Assembly (NCBI GenBank): GCA_017848335.1 | Contig: JAGDAX010000169.1 | Location: 1-39,403, forward strand | Source of the DNA: Clostridia bacterium | GTDB lineage: Bacteria; Bacillota; Clostridia; UBA1212 | Reading direction: 5' to 3' | DNA: 39,403 nucleotides | Shown: one piece after another, positions 31,623 through 39,383 of the stretch | Layout: every line of letters begins with the position of its first letter | Numbering within the stretch: position 1 is the stretch's first letter | Notes under the pieces: model-generated | What the model was told of the DNA's origin: nothing | Database searches by the model: none | The model's input: only the letters and a program-made list of their open reading frames with translations | Program-made: the position numbers and the translations under genes

Positions 31623-33146
31623 GTGTTCCTTCCTTCGAATAAGCGAGACCGCCGCGAGTGCAATTACAGCAGCAGGGACAGCGGTGAAGCCGGTCATACC
31701 GCCGCAGCCTTTGTTATTGGCGGTGTCTGAGTGCTTGGCAGTGGATGCTTCGTTCGACTGCGGTGAGGGTGTCTCTTCGGGGGTGGGCTCCTCGGTGGGC
31801 TCGGCCTCATTGATCACCGAAAGAATTATCGAATTTACAACGGTTCTGGGGGCGCCGTAGGTGCCGTCCTCAAACTTGTCGCAGGGATGGTTGATGAGGT
31901 CATATCCGCCTTCTTCATTGATATTTACCATCGTGGCGCTGCCGCCGCCGTCGAGAAGGAAGCAGTTCTCATATCCGAGCTCCACCAGGAATTTGGGCAT
32001 ATCGGAAATCTTCATGCCTGTGGCGTAGCCGGGCTGGCGTCCGTCCATTGTTGTGAAGAGGATCTTGCCGTCCTTAGTATTGCCGATAATCGACGTGGGA
32101 TATCTGGTGCCGTCGCCTACTGACTGGGCTTTTCCGTTCTTCACGAGGATCATATGGCCGCCCACCGCGTTAACGACCTCCTGCCAAATATCGTTGTCCT
32201 TTTTGCCGCCGCTTAATTCAAAAGAGAATTCAAGTTCGTCGCCAATCTTGATGTCCGAGACTGTTGAAATATATTTCGCGCCACGGGCCGTCATAATGAA
32301 TCTGTTGGGCTTCATTTTCGGATTCTCGTCGCCGGGTTTGCAGATGGCGGTAACCGTGCCCTTAATGGAAGAATTCTGGGTGATTTTGTAATCGTGATCG
32401 CAGTCAATGACAAGCTCGTAAGCGTCGTCGAGTGAAGCCGTATCCGGAGCGCCTCTGTCTGAATAGAGCATAATCGCTTTATTCGCGGGAAGGCGGTTTA
32501 ATCCGGTAATCTTGAAGGCGTCAGTTCCCTGAGTGAGATTTTTGCAGTTGATCTTCATGGTGGGAGTACCGAGAATGGTTCTGCCGTCCGCTGTGATTCC
32601 GAAGCAGTCAAAAGCACCCTCGAGCGGAGTCTCCGCGGAGGAGTGAGGGCTGCAGATGATCTCGCCGTTGTAAATGTTCAGTCCGCGCGGAAGTGTCATG
32701 GAGTGGGTTACCACAGGGTCGCTGTAGCCGCCGTAAGACGTGCCGCTGCCCTCGATACGGGCGTGGGCATATGAAACCATCCAGAGGTCGCCGTTAATGG
32801 CTGCAATCGGTACCTTTCCTTCGCCGTTTTCTTCCTTGAATTTTTCGACCGTCGACTTGACTGTCTTCAGGTTCACTGCGTATTCACCGCCGCAGGTGAC
32901 GTCAACTGCCAGATCTTCTCTGGTGGGGTCAAATTCGACCACCCAGATTTCCTGCTCGCCGTATTTAGAATCGGCGCCGAAGGAAATGTGGGTTTCGGTG
33001 ATGCCCTCGTAAAGCGTACGGCTGGATATCCTGGCTTCGCCCTTGAATGAATTTTCGTCTATATCAAGGGCAAATACACCGATGCTTGTCATGGAGGCAA
33101 ATATTACCGCGCATAATAAAACAGTCAGTATTTTCTTAATATTCAT
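31620..33146 (-). CDS. secreted phosphodiester glycosidase-family protein with C-terminal membrane anchor
   Basis: This 508-residue protein has an N-terminal signal peptide (about 1-26, cleavage near VFA-LD). Its large body fits the phosphodiester glycosidase (NAGPA-like, PF09992) family: VAAINGDLW-type sequence, PTSIIGNTKDGKILFTTMDG, LGYENCFLLDGGGSATM and a final RTVVNSIIL. These enzymes remove N-acetylglucosamine-type groups from phosphodiesters; in bacteria the substrate is often unknown and may be cell-wall polymer. A Pro/Glu/Thr linker (near 450-470) leads to GCGG (480-483), a hydrophobic segment and RRK. This tail looks like a membrane sorting signal, not an LPXTG motif. AAGGAG lies 8 nt before the ATG. 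Confidence 0.9.
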   Translation of the reverse strand: MNIKKILTVLLCAVIFASMTSIGVFALDIDENSFKGEARISSRTLYEGITETHISFGADSKYGEQEIWVVEFDPTREDLAVDVTCGGEYAVNLKTVKSTVEKFKEENGEGKVPIAAINGDLWMVSYAHARIEGSGTSYGGYSDPVVTHSMTLPRGLNIYNGEIICSPHSSAETPLEGAFDCFGITADGRTILGTPTMKINCKNLTQGTDAFKITGLNRLPANKAIMLYSDRGAPDTASLDDAYELVIDCDHDYKITQNSSIKGTVTAICKPGDENPKMKPNRFIMTARGAKYISTVSDIKIGDELEFSFELSGGKKDNDIWQEVVNAVGGHMILVKNGKAQSVGDGTRYPTSIIGNTKDGKILFTTMDGRQPGYATGMKISDMPKFLVELGYENCFLLDGGGSATMVNINEEGGYDLINHPCDKFEDGTYGAPRTVVNSIILSVINEAEPTEEPTPEETPSPQSNEASTAKHSDTANNKGCGGMTGFTAVPAAVIALAAVSLIRRKEH

Positions 33147-33293
33147 GTCTTGTCTCCTTACGATTTCATGATATTTGGCTTTGTGATCTGAATTTGCTTT
33201 GGGTGCGGCGAACGCATTTTAAAAGCGTCGCCTTGTGTTGTGTAATTTTATCAAATTGGGCGGGGGATGTAAACAGAAATTGAGAACTGATGA

Positions 33294-33384
33294 TTGGGAC
33301 TCGAGCTATGGGACTGGAGTTATGGGACTGGAGTTATGGACTGTGCGCTATGGGATGTGAGTTATGGGATTCGGGTTGTGAGTT
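33294..33384. repeat. 14-bp tandem repeat in a divergent promoter region
   Basis: ATGGGACTGGAGTT-type units start at 33294, 33308, 33322, 33336, 33350 and 33364, with an exact 14-bp period. Unlike most arrays in the window it does not adjoin a stop codon. Confidence 0.92.
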
Positions 33385-33553
33385 GACACTACTGATGCGC
33401 AGCGCGCCGGCCACCTGCAGCCGCGTTTTGCGCGTGTAAATATAAGTTTAAGCTACGTGCTGCGAGTTGCGTGCCGGCGCACGCCGGCATCCGGGCGTCC
33501 GTATGCCTGCTTAAATTCTCCTTAAAGGCTGACGTTGGAAAATATTATTCAAA

Positions 33554-33582
33554 TTGAATAATTGACGGATAGGTGGTATAAT
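33554..33582 (+). promoter_or_regulatory. clpP promoter
   Basis: TTGAAT (33554-33559), a 17-bp spacer and TATAAT (33577-33582) lie 60 bp before the start codon. An inner TTGACG is too close to serve as the -35 box. Confidence 0.78.
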
Positions 33583-33641
33583 CCCCTCTGTCGAAATTTT
33601 AGATTTTTGACGCCCGGATTTTTAGCTTGGAGGTTTTACCA

Positions 33642-34235
33642 ATGATAATAAGCCCTAATTTTTACGAAATGGACGGAGACAAGGAGAGGGGATACGATCT
33701 ATTCTCGCGCCTCTTGAGAGACAGAGTCGTGCTGCTTTTTAATGACGTGAACGACGACCTTGCCTGCACCGTTATGGCGCAGCTTCTCTACCTGCAGGCT
33801 CTTGACGAGAATAAGGAAATCACCCTTTACATAAACAGCTACGGCGGTTCGGTTTCGGCCGGCCTCGGCATATATGATACGATCAAATCCCTTAAATGTG
33901 ACGTCAAGACGGTTTGCGTCGGTATGGCTGCCAGCATGGGCGCTTTTATTCTCGCGGCGGGGACTCCCGGCAAGCGCTTTGCGCTCGAAAACAGCCAGAT
34001 CATGATCCACCAGGTGCTGGGCGGCGTCGAGGGGCAGGCCACAGATATGGTGATCGAGGCAGAGCAGATCCTCCGCATTAAGGAGCGCATCAACAGACTT
34101 CTCGCCGAAAATACCGGCAAGGACATTGAGACCGTTACAATGGACACCGAGCGGAATAACTGGATGTTCGCCGAGGACGCCAAGGATTACGGAATCATAG
34201 ATTACGTAATTTATAACGAGAGACCCTCAAAGTGA
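33642..34235 (+). CDS. ClpP-family protease with Asn at the catalytic Asp position
   Basis: This 197-residue ClpP aligns without gaps to S. aureus ClpP through residue 190. Ser98 (GMAASMG) and His123 (MIHQ) are present. The catalytic Asp172, found in the family segment DTDRDNF, is Asn172 here (DTERNNW), and the sensor Asp170 is Glu170. The substrate-strand motif NSPGGS reads NSYGGS (65-70). Listeria ClpP1, which also has Asn in the triad, is known to be weak alone and active with a second ClpP. This copy may thus be a ClpP1-type partner of another ClpP elsewhere. The start is the ATG at 33642, with GGAGG 8 nt upstream. No clpX or tig gene lies next to it. Confidence 0.94.
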   Translation: MIISPNFYEMDGDKERGYDLFSRLLRDRVVLLFNDVNDDLACTVMAQLLYLQALDENKEITLYINSYGGSVSAGLGIYDTIKSLKCDVKTVCVGMAASMGAFILAAGTPGKRFALENSQIMIHQVLGGVEGQATDMVIEAEQILRIKERINRLLAENTGKDIETVTMDTERNNWMFAEDAKDYGIIDYVIYNERPSK

Positions 34236-34248
34236 GTAAAATTGGTGC

Positions 34249-34272
34249 CGGTCTTAGGAAAGGTTAAGACCG
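34249..34272 (+). other. hairpin after clpP
   Basis: CGGTCTTA (34249-34256) pairs with TAAGACCG (34265-34272) around an 8-nt loop, 14 bp after the clpP stop. No T-run follows, so it may protect the mRNA end rather than terminate. Confidence 0.55.
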
Positions 34273-34325
34273 TGCAATGATTTTAGCGGTACCAAAGTCA
34301 AACGGCTCGATTCACGGCATTTACG

Positions 34326-34364
34326 AAACAGCGGCAGCCGTTGTTATAAAAGCTGCCGCTGTTT
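34326..34364. terminator. strong hairpin between clpP and upp
   Basis: AAACAGCGGCAGC (34326-34338) pairs perfectly over 13 bp with GCTGCCGCTGTTT (34352-34364) around a 13-nt loop. It sits between convergent genes and probably ends transcription, although the T content after the stem is low on both strands. Confidence 0.6.
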
Positions 34365-34474
34365 GGTATCTTTAGGGAAGCAATAAACGCTGACACCATA
34401 TGTCGCAATGCTTCCGGTTTGGGTGAATGCCCGAATAAGGCTTAAATTATCGTGCAATACTGCTTGTACATTAT

Positions 34475-34596
34475 TTCTTCGCACGGCATTGTTCTTCTTC
34501 GCACGGTATTGTTCGCCCGTACAGACCGTGTCTTATTCGTTCTCTCCGTGTTATTTCGTGAATATTTCGTGAATATTTCGTGATTATTTCGTGCCG
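34475..34596 (-). repeat. 11-bp tandem repeat at the upp 3' end, plus a 20-bp pair
   Basis: ATTTCGTGAAT units start at 34553, 34564, 34575 and 34586. On the minus strand the first unit is the end of upp itself, ACGAAATAA, including the stop. Further out, TTCTTCGCACGG occurs twice, 20 bp apart (34475 and 34495). From 34236 to 34474 nothing but the two hairpins was found. Confidence 0.93.
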
Positions 34597-35216
34597 AAGA
34601 GTCTGTCGCCGGCGTCGCCGAGACCGGGTACGATGTAGGCGTTTTCGTTGAGCTTCTCGTCAAGCGCAGCGCAATAGATGGGGATGTCGGGATGGGCACT
34701 CATGACCTTCTCGACGCCCTCGGGAGCCGCGACAAGGCACATAAGCTTGATGTTGGTGGCGCCGCGTCTCTTGAGCAGATCAATGGCGTCGCAGGAGCTT
34801 CCGCCGGTGGCGAGCATGGGGTCGCAGAGGATTACGAGTCTTTCGCCGATGTCCTCAGGCAGCTTGCAGTAGTAAGGAACGGGCTTGTGGGTCTTGGGGT
34901 CCCTGTAGAGACCTATGTGACCGACCTTGGCCACGGGAAGGAGATTGAGAAGTCCTTCGACCATTCCGAGGCCTGCCCTCAGAATCGGAACAATGGCGAG
35001 CTTCTTGCCTTCGACCTCTTTGGCCGTCATCTCGCAGATAGGCGTTTTTATCTTGATATCGTGAAGCGGAATATCCCTTGTGATTTCGTAGCCCATGAGA
35101 AGAGCGATTTCGCTCAGCAGCTGTCTGAAATCCTTGGAACCGGTTTCGATCTTCCTCATGATGGTAAGCTTATGCTGGATCAGCGGATGGTCAATAATGT
35201 GTAAATTGTTTGACAT
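34584..35216 (-). CDS. upp: uracil phosphoribosyltransferase
   Basis: Upp salvages uracil by joining it to PRPP to make UMP. The 210-residue protein has the PRPP loop [12 protein letters not shown] (130-141), the substrate segments [12 protein letters not shown] and LYRDPKT, and the C-terminal uracil-binding [10 protein letters not shown]. The start is the ATG at 35216, with GGAG 10 nt upstream. The frame continues to 35300 but would enter the promoter. The gene is monocistronic and convergent with clpP. The TAA stop lies in the first unit of an 11-bp repeat. Confidence 0.98.
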   Translation of the reverse strand: MSNNLHIIDHPLIQHKLTIMRKIETGSKDFRQLLSEIALLMGYEITRDIPLHDIKIKTPICEMTAKEVEGKKLAIVPILRAGLGMVEGLLNLLPVAKVGHIGLYRDPKTHKPVPYYCKLPEDIGERLVILCDPMLATGGSSCDAIDLLKRRGATNIKLMCLVAAPEGVEKVMSAHPDIPIYCAALDEKLNENAYIVPGLGDAGDRLFGTK

Positions 35217-35265
35217 AATACAAAGCTCCTTTCGCCTGTTTGCTTTGTGCAGGCTTTCTCGTAAG

Positions 35266-35294
35266 ATGATATCAAATCGCTCGCGGATTTTCAA
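35266..35294 (-). promoter_or_regulatory. upp promoter
   Basis: On the minus strand TTGAAA (35289-35294), a 17-bp spacer and TATCAT (35266-35271) lie 50 bp before the ATG. Confidence 0.7.
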
Positions 35295-35668
35295 TATCAA
35301 CTTTGAAAAAATGAGCTAAAAACAAGGGGTATAATGAAGAAGGAATGAATGAAAAATGACGGTGAAAAGGATGGAAATTCCATGCCCCGGAATGCCGGCA
35401 AAAGTGATTCAAGGCGTTATATCAGCAGGAGATCCTGTGCCGTAAAGGGCAAATTTTATGAATAAATTTAATTACTTATAAAAAGCAACCGATCCTATAG
35501 AAAGACAACGACAGGCTTGAATTCGGAAAGACAGTCTCAGCATCCGAAAAACGCGATAAAGAGCTGATAACGGTGATTGGCTGTGAATCAAGTGTAAGAA
35601 GACGCGGGAGACCGCACTGAAGGTGTAATAAAGCGCGTAATAAAGCGCAAAAGAGCGGTTCGCTTTTT

Positions 35669-35698
35669 TTGACAAAAACGGTTGAAATTTGTTAAAAT
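35669..35698 (+). promoter_or_regulatory. promoter for the membrane protein gene
   Basis: TTGACA (35669-35674), an 18-bp spacer and TAAAAT (35693-35698) lie 29 bp before the chosen start. This makes the longer frame from 35689 impossible as a start. Confidence 0.78.
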
Positions 35699-35727
35699 AT
35701 AAGAGAATAAACGACGGAGAAAATGCC

Positions 35728-36513
35728 ATGGACGAATTTCTCGAAAAACCTGTCAAAGCTATACTGATTGCAAATATTGTACTGTCTTTTATTGCTGCGT
35801 TCAGCTGCTTTTACGTTTACAATTGCAAATTCATTGAAATGTTTTTTGAAAACGTTCTGCCGTTTTATATATACCTTGCGGCGGCTTTCGTCGGCTTTGT
35901 GCTTTTGGCGGTTTTCAGCATTCTCCAGCTTGTATTGATTTCAGAAAGGAAAAAGGTATCCGACGACAGCAAAACCAGGGACGATATTGTCAGCACAAGC
36001 ACGGGCTGGATCGACGTCAATGCCACGTCCAAAAAGTTCCGCAGAAGCAGAGAATATCAGTCAAAGGCAAGGAACACGGAGCGCTTCGCGGGGTTTGTTG
36101 GGGTATTGATCATCATACTGTTTCTGGCGGTATTTGCGGCATCGGCGCCGCCTAAAACGGTTATAGAGTTTACCAAAAAGCCCGTTGACAGGCTCATCAG
36201 TGATTTCAGAGTGATTTCGGATCTTGTTTTCCAGGCTTTCTTTGCGGTTACCGTAATTCTCTATATAACCGTTGCGCCGAAGATAGTTTCCGGTGAGAGA
36301 TCTCTCGGCAAGGTCTCGTCAATCGTTCTCTCTGTGATCCCGATCGCAGCCTGCGTAAGATTCGGATATTTCTATTTCGGAAACATTCTGGCGTTTCCGT
36401 CGCCGGTTGATTTCGCGATATTCGGGCTGTCCGCGCTTACCGCGGGACTGTTTATATTCTCGGGCTACGCGGCCGGGCGGCAAAAGATGATCAGAGATCT
36501 GACGGCGAGATAG
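35728..36513 (+). CDS. multi-pass membrane protein of unknown function
   Basis: I do not recognise this 261-residue protein. Hydropathy by eye gives about six membrane helices: near residues 11-33, 43-70, 113-133, 160-180, 185-207 and 222-245. A hydrophilic loop rich in Lys, Arg and Ser (about 72-112, with KKFRRSREYQSKARN) faces, by the positive-inside rule, the cytoplasm. No catalytic motif or transporter signature is visible. The start is the ATG at 35728, with GGAG 8 nt upstream, downstream of a near-consensus promoter. It is transcribed alone. The last four codons and stop are the first unit of a 27-bp repeat. Confidence 0.75.
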   Translation: MDEFLEKPVKAILIANIVLSFIAAFSCFYVYNCKFIEMFFENVLPFYIYLAAAFVGFVLLAVFSILQLVLISERKKVSDDSKTRDDIVSTSTGWIDVNATSKKFRRSREYQSKARNTERFAGFVGVLIIILFLAVFAASAPPKTVIEFTKKPVDRLISDFRVISDLVFQAFFAVTVILYITVAPKIVSGERSLGKVSSIVLSVIPIAACVRFGYFYFGNILAFPSPVDFAIFGLSALTAGLFIFSGYAAGRQKMIRDLTAR

Positions 36514-36565
36514 GCCTGCGATAACCTGGCGGCGGGACAGGCCTGCGATAACCTGACGGCATCCG
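36499..36565 (+). repeat. 27-bp tandem repeat made from the membrane-protein gene end
   Basis: Unit 1 (36499-36525) includes the final codons and TAG stop. Unit 2 is at 36526-36552, differing mainly where TAG became CAG, and a partial third starts at 36553. Further on, GCGGTCGCCG repeats 11 bp apart (36631, 36642), as does GTCAAACGG (36694, 36705). Confidence 0.93.
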
Positions 36566-36726
36566 CCTGAAAATTGCTTCGCATCTCTTCGTTCTCAATC
36601 GCCAGGCGAGCTGCCAATCGATCGCAAAACGCGGTCGCCGGGCGGTCGCCGATGGTTCCTGGATCAGGCCGCCAAACGGTTTTCCGGTCGGTCGTCAAAC
36701 GGTAGTCAAACGGGTCACCAATCCGA

Positions 36727-36755
36727 TTGAATTTACCCCGGTAAAGTGTTATAAT
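36727..36755 (+). promoter_or_regulatory. trpS promoter with palindromic spacer
   Basis: TTGAAT (36727-36732), a 17-bp spacer and TATAAT (36750-36755) lie 35 bp before trpS. The spacer contains the inverted repeat TTTACC-CC-GGTAAA (overlapping the -35 end), a possible repressor site. Confidence 0.72.
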
Positions 36756-36790
36756 ATGCATTTAATCCTTTTGAAAGGGGATTCAGTGAT

Positions 36791-37792
36791 ATGGAGATTA
36801 AGAAGAAAACTATTTTCAGCGGAATACAGCCCTCGGGCACGCTCACACTCGGCAATTATCTTGGCGCGCTCAAGAATTTCACGGAGCTTCAGGATGAGTA
36901 CAACTGCTATTATTGCATCGTCGACATGCATACGCTGACTGTGCGGCAGGACCCCGAGAAGCTTCGCGAGCGGTCGTATTCGCTGCTTGCGCTTTATCTT
37001 GCCTGCGGTCTCGATCCCGACAAGAACGTTCTTTTCGTGCAGTCGCACGTGCCCTGCCATGCGGAGCTTTCGTGGATTCTCGGGTGCTACACCTATATGG
37101 GCGAGCTTCAGCGCATGACGCAGTTTAAGGACAAGAGCGCGAGACATCAGGACAATATCAACGGCGGTCTTTTTACGTACCCCGTGCTTATGGCGGCTGA
37201 TATTCTTCTTTATCAGGCAGATATGGTGCCCATCGGGGCGGACCAGAAGCAGCATCTTGAGCTTGCGAGAAATCTTGCGGAGCGGTTCAACAACATTTAC
37301 GGCGAGACATTCATTGTACCTGAGCCTTTCATAAGAGGCGGCAGCGCCAGGATCATGAGTCTGCAGGAGCCGTCCAAAAAGATGTCCAAATCAGACGCCA
37401 ACGTCAATAATTTCATTCTCCTGACCGATACGCGCGACGATATCGTCAAAAAGTTCAAAAAGGCGGTTACAGATTCGGGCAGCGAGGTTCGGTATGACGA
37501 GAATGAGAAACCAGGTATTTCCAACCTTATGAACATCTACGGCGCGGTCAAAAACCTGACGGCTGCCGGGGTGGAAAAAGAATTCGAGGGTCTGCGCTAC
37601 GGTGACTTTAAGAAGGCCGTGGGCGAGGCGGTGGCTGACGTTCTCGCGCCCGTTCAGGACAGGTACAGGGAATTCAGCGAAGACAGAGCTTTCCTGGACA
37701 AGGTTCTCAAGCGAAACAGCGAGATCGCTTTTGAAGCTGCTTCCAAAACTCTCAAGGACGTCTATGAGAAGGTGGGATTTATAGTATACTGA
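36791..37792 (+). CDS. trpS: tryptophan--tRNA ligase
   Basis: This class I synthetase charges tRNA-Trp. The 333-residue protein has the HIGH-equivalent region GIQPSGTLTLGNYLGAL near the N-terminus and the KMSKS loop (KKMSKSD, Lys197-Ser201). DMHTLTVRQDP, ADILLYQADMVPIGADQKQH and GGSARIMSL are family segments. AAGGGG lies upstream of the ATG. The mRNA leader is too short for a T-box. Citrate synthase follows after 15 bp, probably on the same transcript. Confidence 0.97.
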   Translation: MEIKKKTIFSGIQPSGTLTLGNYLGALKNFTELQDEYNCYYCIVDMHTLTVRQDPEKLRERSYSLLALYLACGLDPDKNVLFVQSHVPCHAELSWILGCYTYMGELQRMTQFKDKSARHQDNINGGLFTYPVLMAADILLYQADMVPIGADQKQHLELARNLAERFNNIYGETFIVPEPFIRGGSARIMSLQEPSKKMSKSDANVNNFILLTDTRDDIVKKFKKAVTDSGSEVRYDENEKPGISNLMNIYGAVKNLTAAGVEKEFEGLRYGDFKKAVGEAVADVLAPVQDRYREFSEDRAFLDKVLKRNSEIAFEAASKTLKDVYEKVGFIVY

Positions 37793-37807
37793 AGAAGGAG
37801 ATCTGAT

Positions 37808-39190
37808 ATGCCTTTTGACATACGAAACAAAAATTACAATACAGAAGAGGAGAATCTGTTTCTCGACACGATATGCGGGGAGGCTGTGCTTCTTGACTCA
37901 TATCCGCCTGAATCCTATTCCAAATTTAACGTGAAGCGCGGGCTCAGGAATGCTGACGGCACGGGCGTTGTGGTCGGCATGACAAGGGTCGGCGACGTAC
38001 GCGGCTACCATACTGAGGACGGCGAGAAGATACCGGACGAGGGCCGGCTCTATTATCGCGGATATGACGTTTACGATATCGTAAACAACGCCGCCGCTGA
38101 GGGCAGGTTCGGCTATGAGGAGTGCTGCTATCTGCTCCTTACCGGCAAGCTTCCGACGGCTGACGAGCTCAGCGAGTTCAACAGCTACATCGGCGCCCAC
38201 AGGCAGCTGCCTTACGGCTTTACCGAGGATATGATAATGAAGGCCCCCAGCCGCAACCTTATGAACAAGCTCGCCAGAAGCGTTATGGCGTCTTATTCCT
38301 ATGACGAGAATCCCGACGACACGTCCATCAGGAACGTTTTCAGGCAGAGCCTCAACCTGATCGCACAGGCACCGACAATGGCTGCTTACGCGTACCAGGC
38401 GAAGTCGCACTATTATGACGGCAACAGCCTTGTTATCCACAGCCCCAGGAACGATCTTTCCACCGCCGAGAACATCCTTTACATGCTGCGGCCGGACTGC
38501 AACTACACCAGGCAGGAGGCTGAAACGCTGGATCTTTGCCTGATGCTTCACGCGGAGCACGGCGGCGGTAACAACTCTACGTTTACCATAAGGGTCGTGT
38601 CCTCCACAGGTACGGATACATATGCGGCGGTGACCTCCGCCATCAATTCCCTCAAGGGACCGAAGCACGGCGGCGCGAATTTCCAGTGCATGGCCATGCT
38701 TGACGACATCAAGGAGCACGTTTCCGATATCACGGACGAGGATCAGATATTCGACTATCTCGTTAAGATCCTCAACCGTGAAGCCTTTGACCGTACCGGC
38801 CTCATTTACGGTATGGGGCACGCGGTATACACCCTTTCGGATCCCCGTGCGGTTATGATCAAGGACAAAGCGGAGGAGCTTGCCCAGGCTACCGGCAGGA
38901 TGAAGGAGTGGAAGTTCATCAGCTCCGTCGAGAAGCTGGCGCCGTTTGCCTATAAAGAGGCCAAAGGCGTAGACAGGATAATGTGCGCTAACGTGGACAT
39001 GTATTCGGGCTTCGTCTATACGATGCTGGGCATTCCGCCCGAGCTGTTTACGCCGATCTTCGCCGTATCAAGGCTTCCGGGCTGGTGCGCGCACAGGATC
39101 GAGGAGATCAACGTAGATCCGCGCATAATCCGTCCTGCCTATAAGAACGTCGGCGGCATCAGAAGGTACGTCAACATAGACGCCAGGTAA
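37808..39190 (+). CDS. citrate synthase (citrate/2-methylcitrate synthase family)
   Basis: This 460-residue enzyme condenses acetyl-CoA with oxaloacetate (or propionyl-CoA for the methylcitrate type). The residues seen are His248 and His251 in HAEHGGGNNSTFTIR, His287 in GPKHGGAN, His338 in GMGHAVY, the catalytic Asp397 in NVDMYSGFVY, and RLPGWCAH. It is of the longer clostridial form. AAGGAG lies 8 nt before the ATG, which is 15 bp after trpS. Citrate synthase in an anaerobe most often feeds glutamate synthesis, which would fit proBA in the same window, but this link is inference. Confidence 0.95.
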   Translation: MPFDIRNKNYNTEEENLFLDTICGEAVLLDSYPPESYSKFNVKRGLRNADGTGVVVGMTRVGDVRGYHTEDGEKIPDEGRLYYRGYDVYDIVNNAAAEGRFGYEECCYLLLTGKLPTADELSEFNSYIGAHRQLPYGFTEDMIMKAPSRNLMNKLARSVMASYSYDENPDDTSIRNVFRQSLNLIAQAPTMAAYAYQAKSHYYDGNSLVIHSPRNDLSTAENILYMLRPDCNYTRQEAETLDLCLMLHAEHGGGNNSTFTIRVVSSTGTDTYAAVTSAINSLKGPKHGGANFQCMAMLDDIKEHVSDITDEDQIFDYLVKILNREAFDRTGLIYGMGHAVYTLSDPRAVMIKDKAEELAQATGRMKEWKFISSVEKLAPFAYKEAKGVDRIMCANVDMYSGFVYTMLGIPPELFTPIFAVSRLPGWCAHRIEEINVDPRIIRPAYKNVGGIRRYVNIDAR

Positions 39191-39287
39191 GCAGCGCGGC
39201 AAGCGTTCTCTCCGCCGTACGGGACGTGCTTTAGAGGGCCGGGATTGCGTTGCCGCCGATGCCCGGGGCGTGCTTTTATGACTGCCC

Positions 39288-39383
39288 GACGGTTTGACCT
39301 TTTGACCGTTTGGAAGCATGACCGTTTGGAAGCGTGACTGTTTGACTGTTTGACTGTTTGACTGCTTGACTGCCTGACTTTTT
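39288..39383 (+). repeat. 8-bp tandem repeat downstream of citrate synthase
   Basis: GAC begins units at 39288, 39296, 39304, 39320, 39336, 39344, 39352, 39360, 39368 and 39376, all in an 8-bp register (consensus GACTGTTT). Two 16-bp units carry GGAAGCAT or GGAAGCGT as the second half. The array begins about 100 bp after the stop. The gap 39191-39287 shows no gene. Confidence 0.92.

Larger units (their letters stand above)
33147..33641. other. divergent region between glycosidase and clpP
   Basis: No gene is seen in this stretch of nearly 500 bp. It contains the 14-bp repeat (33294-33377), a hairpin TGCCGGC-GCAC-GCCGGCA at 33472-33489, and the clpP promoter. A promoter for the minus-strand glycosidase was not found with confidence. 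Confidence 0.65.
35217..35727. other. upp to membrane-protein intergenic region
   Basis: Besides the two outward promoters I see no secure gene. A 29-codon frame at 35356-35445 was considered and not accepted. AGCG-GTT-CGCT followed by seven T (35653-35670) resembles a short terminator placed just before the next promoter. Confidence 0.55.

Noticed and set aside
35356-35445. 29-codon frame (starts MTVKRMEIPCPG) between upp and the membrane protein
   Set aside because: The nearest TATAAT (35330-35335) has no properly spaced -35 box, the ribosome binding site is far, and no family is recognised. It remains a weak candidate.
36514-36790. T-box riboswitch before trpS
   Set aside because: The promoter is only 35 bp from the start codon, so the leader is too short, and no T-box sequence is seen.
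37898-38821. 307-codon open frame antisense to citrate synthase
   Set aside because: The plus-strand frame is a clear citrate synthase with all active-site residues. The antisense frame has no family features and arises from codon bias.
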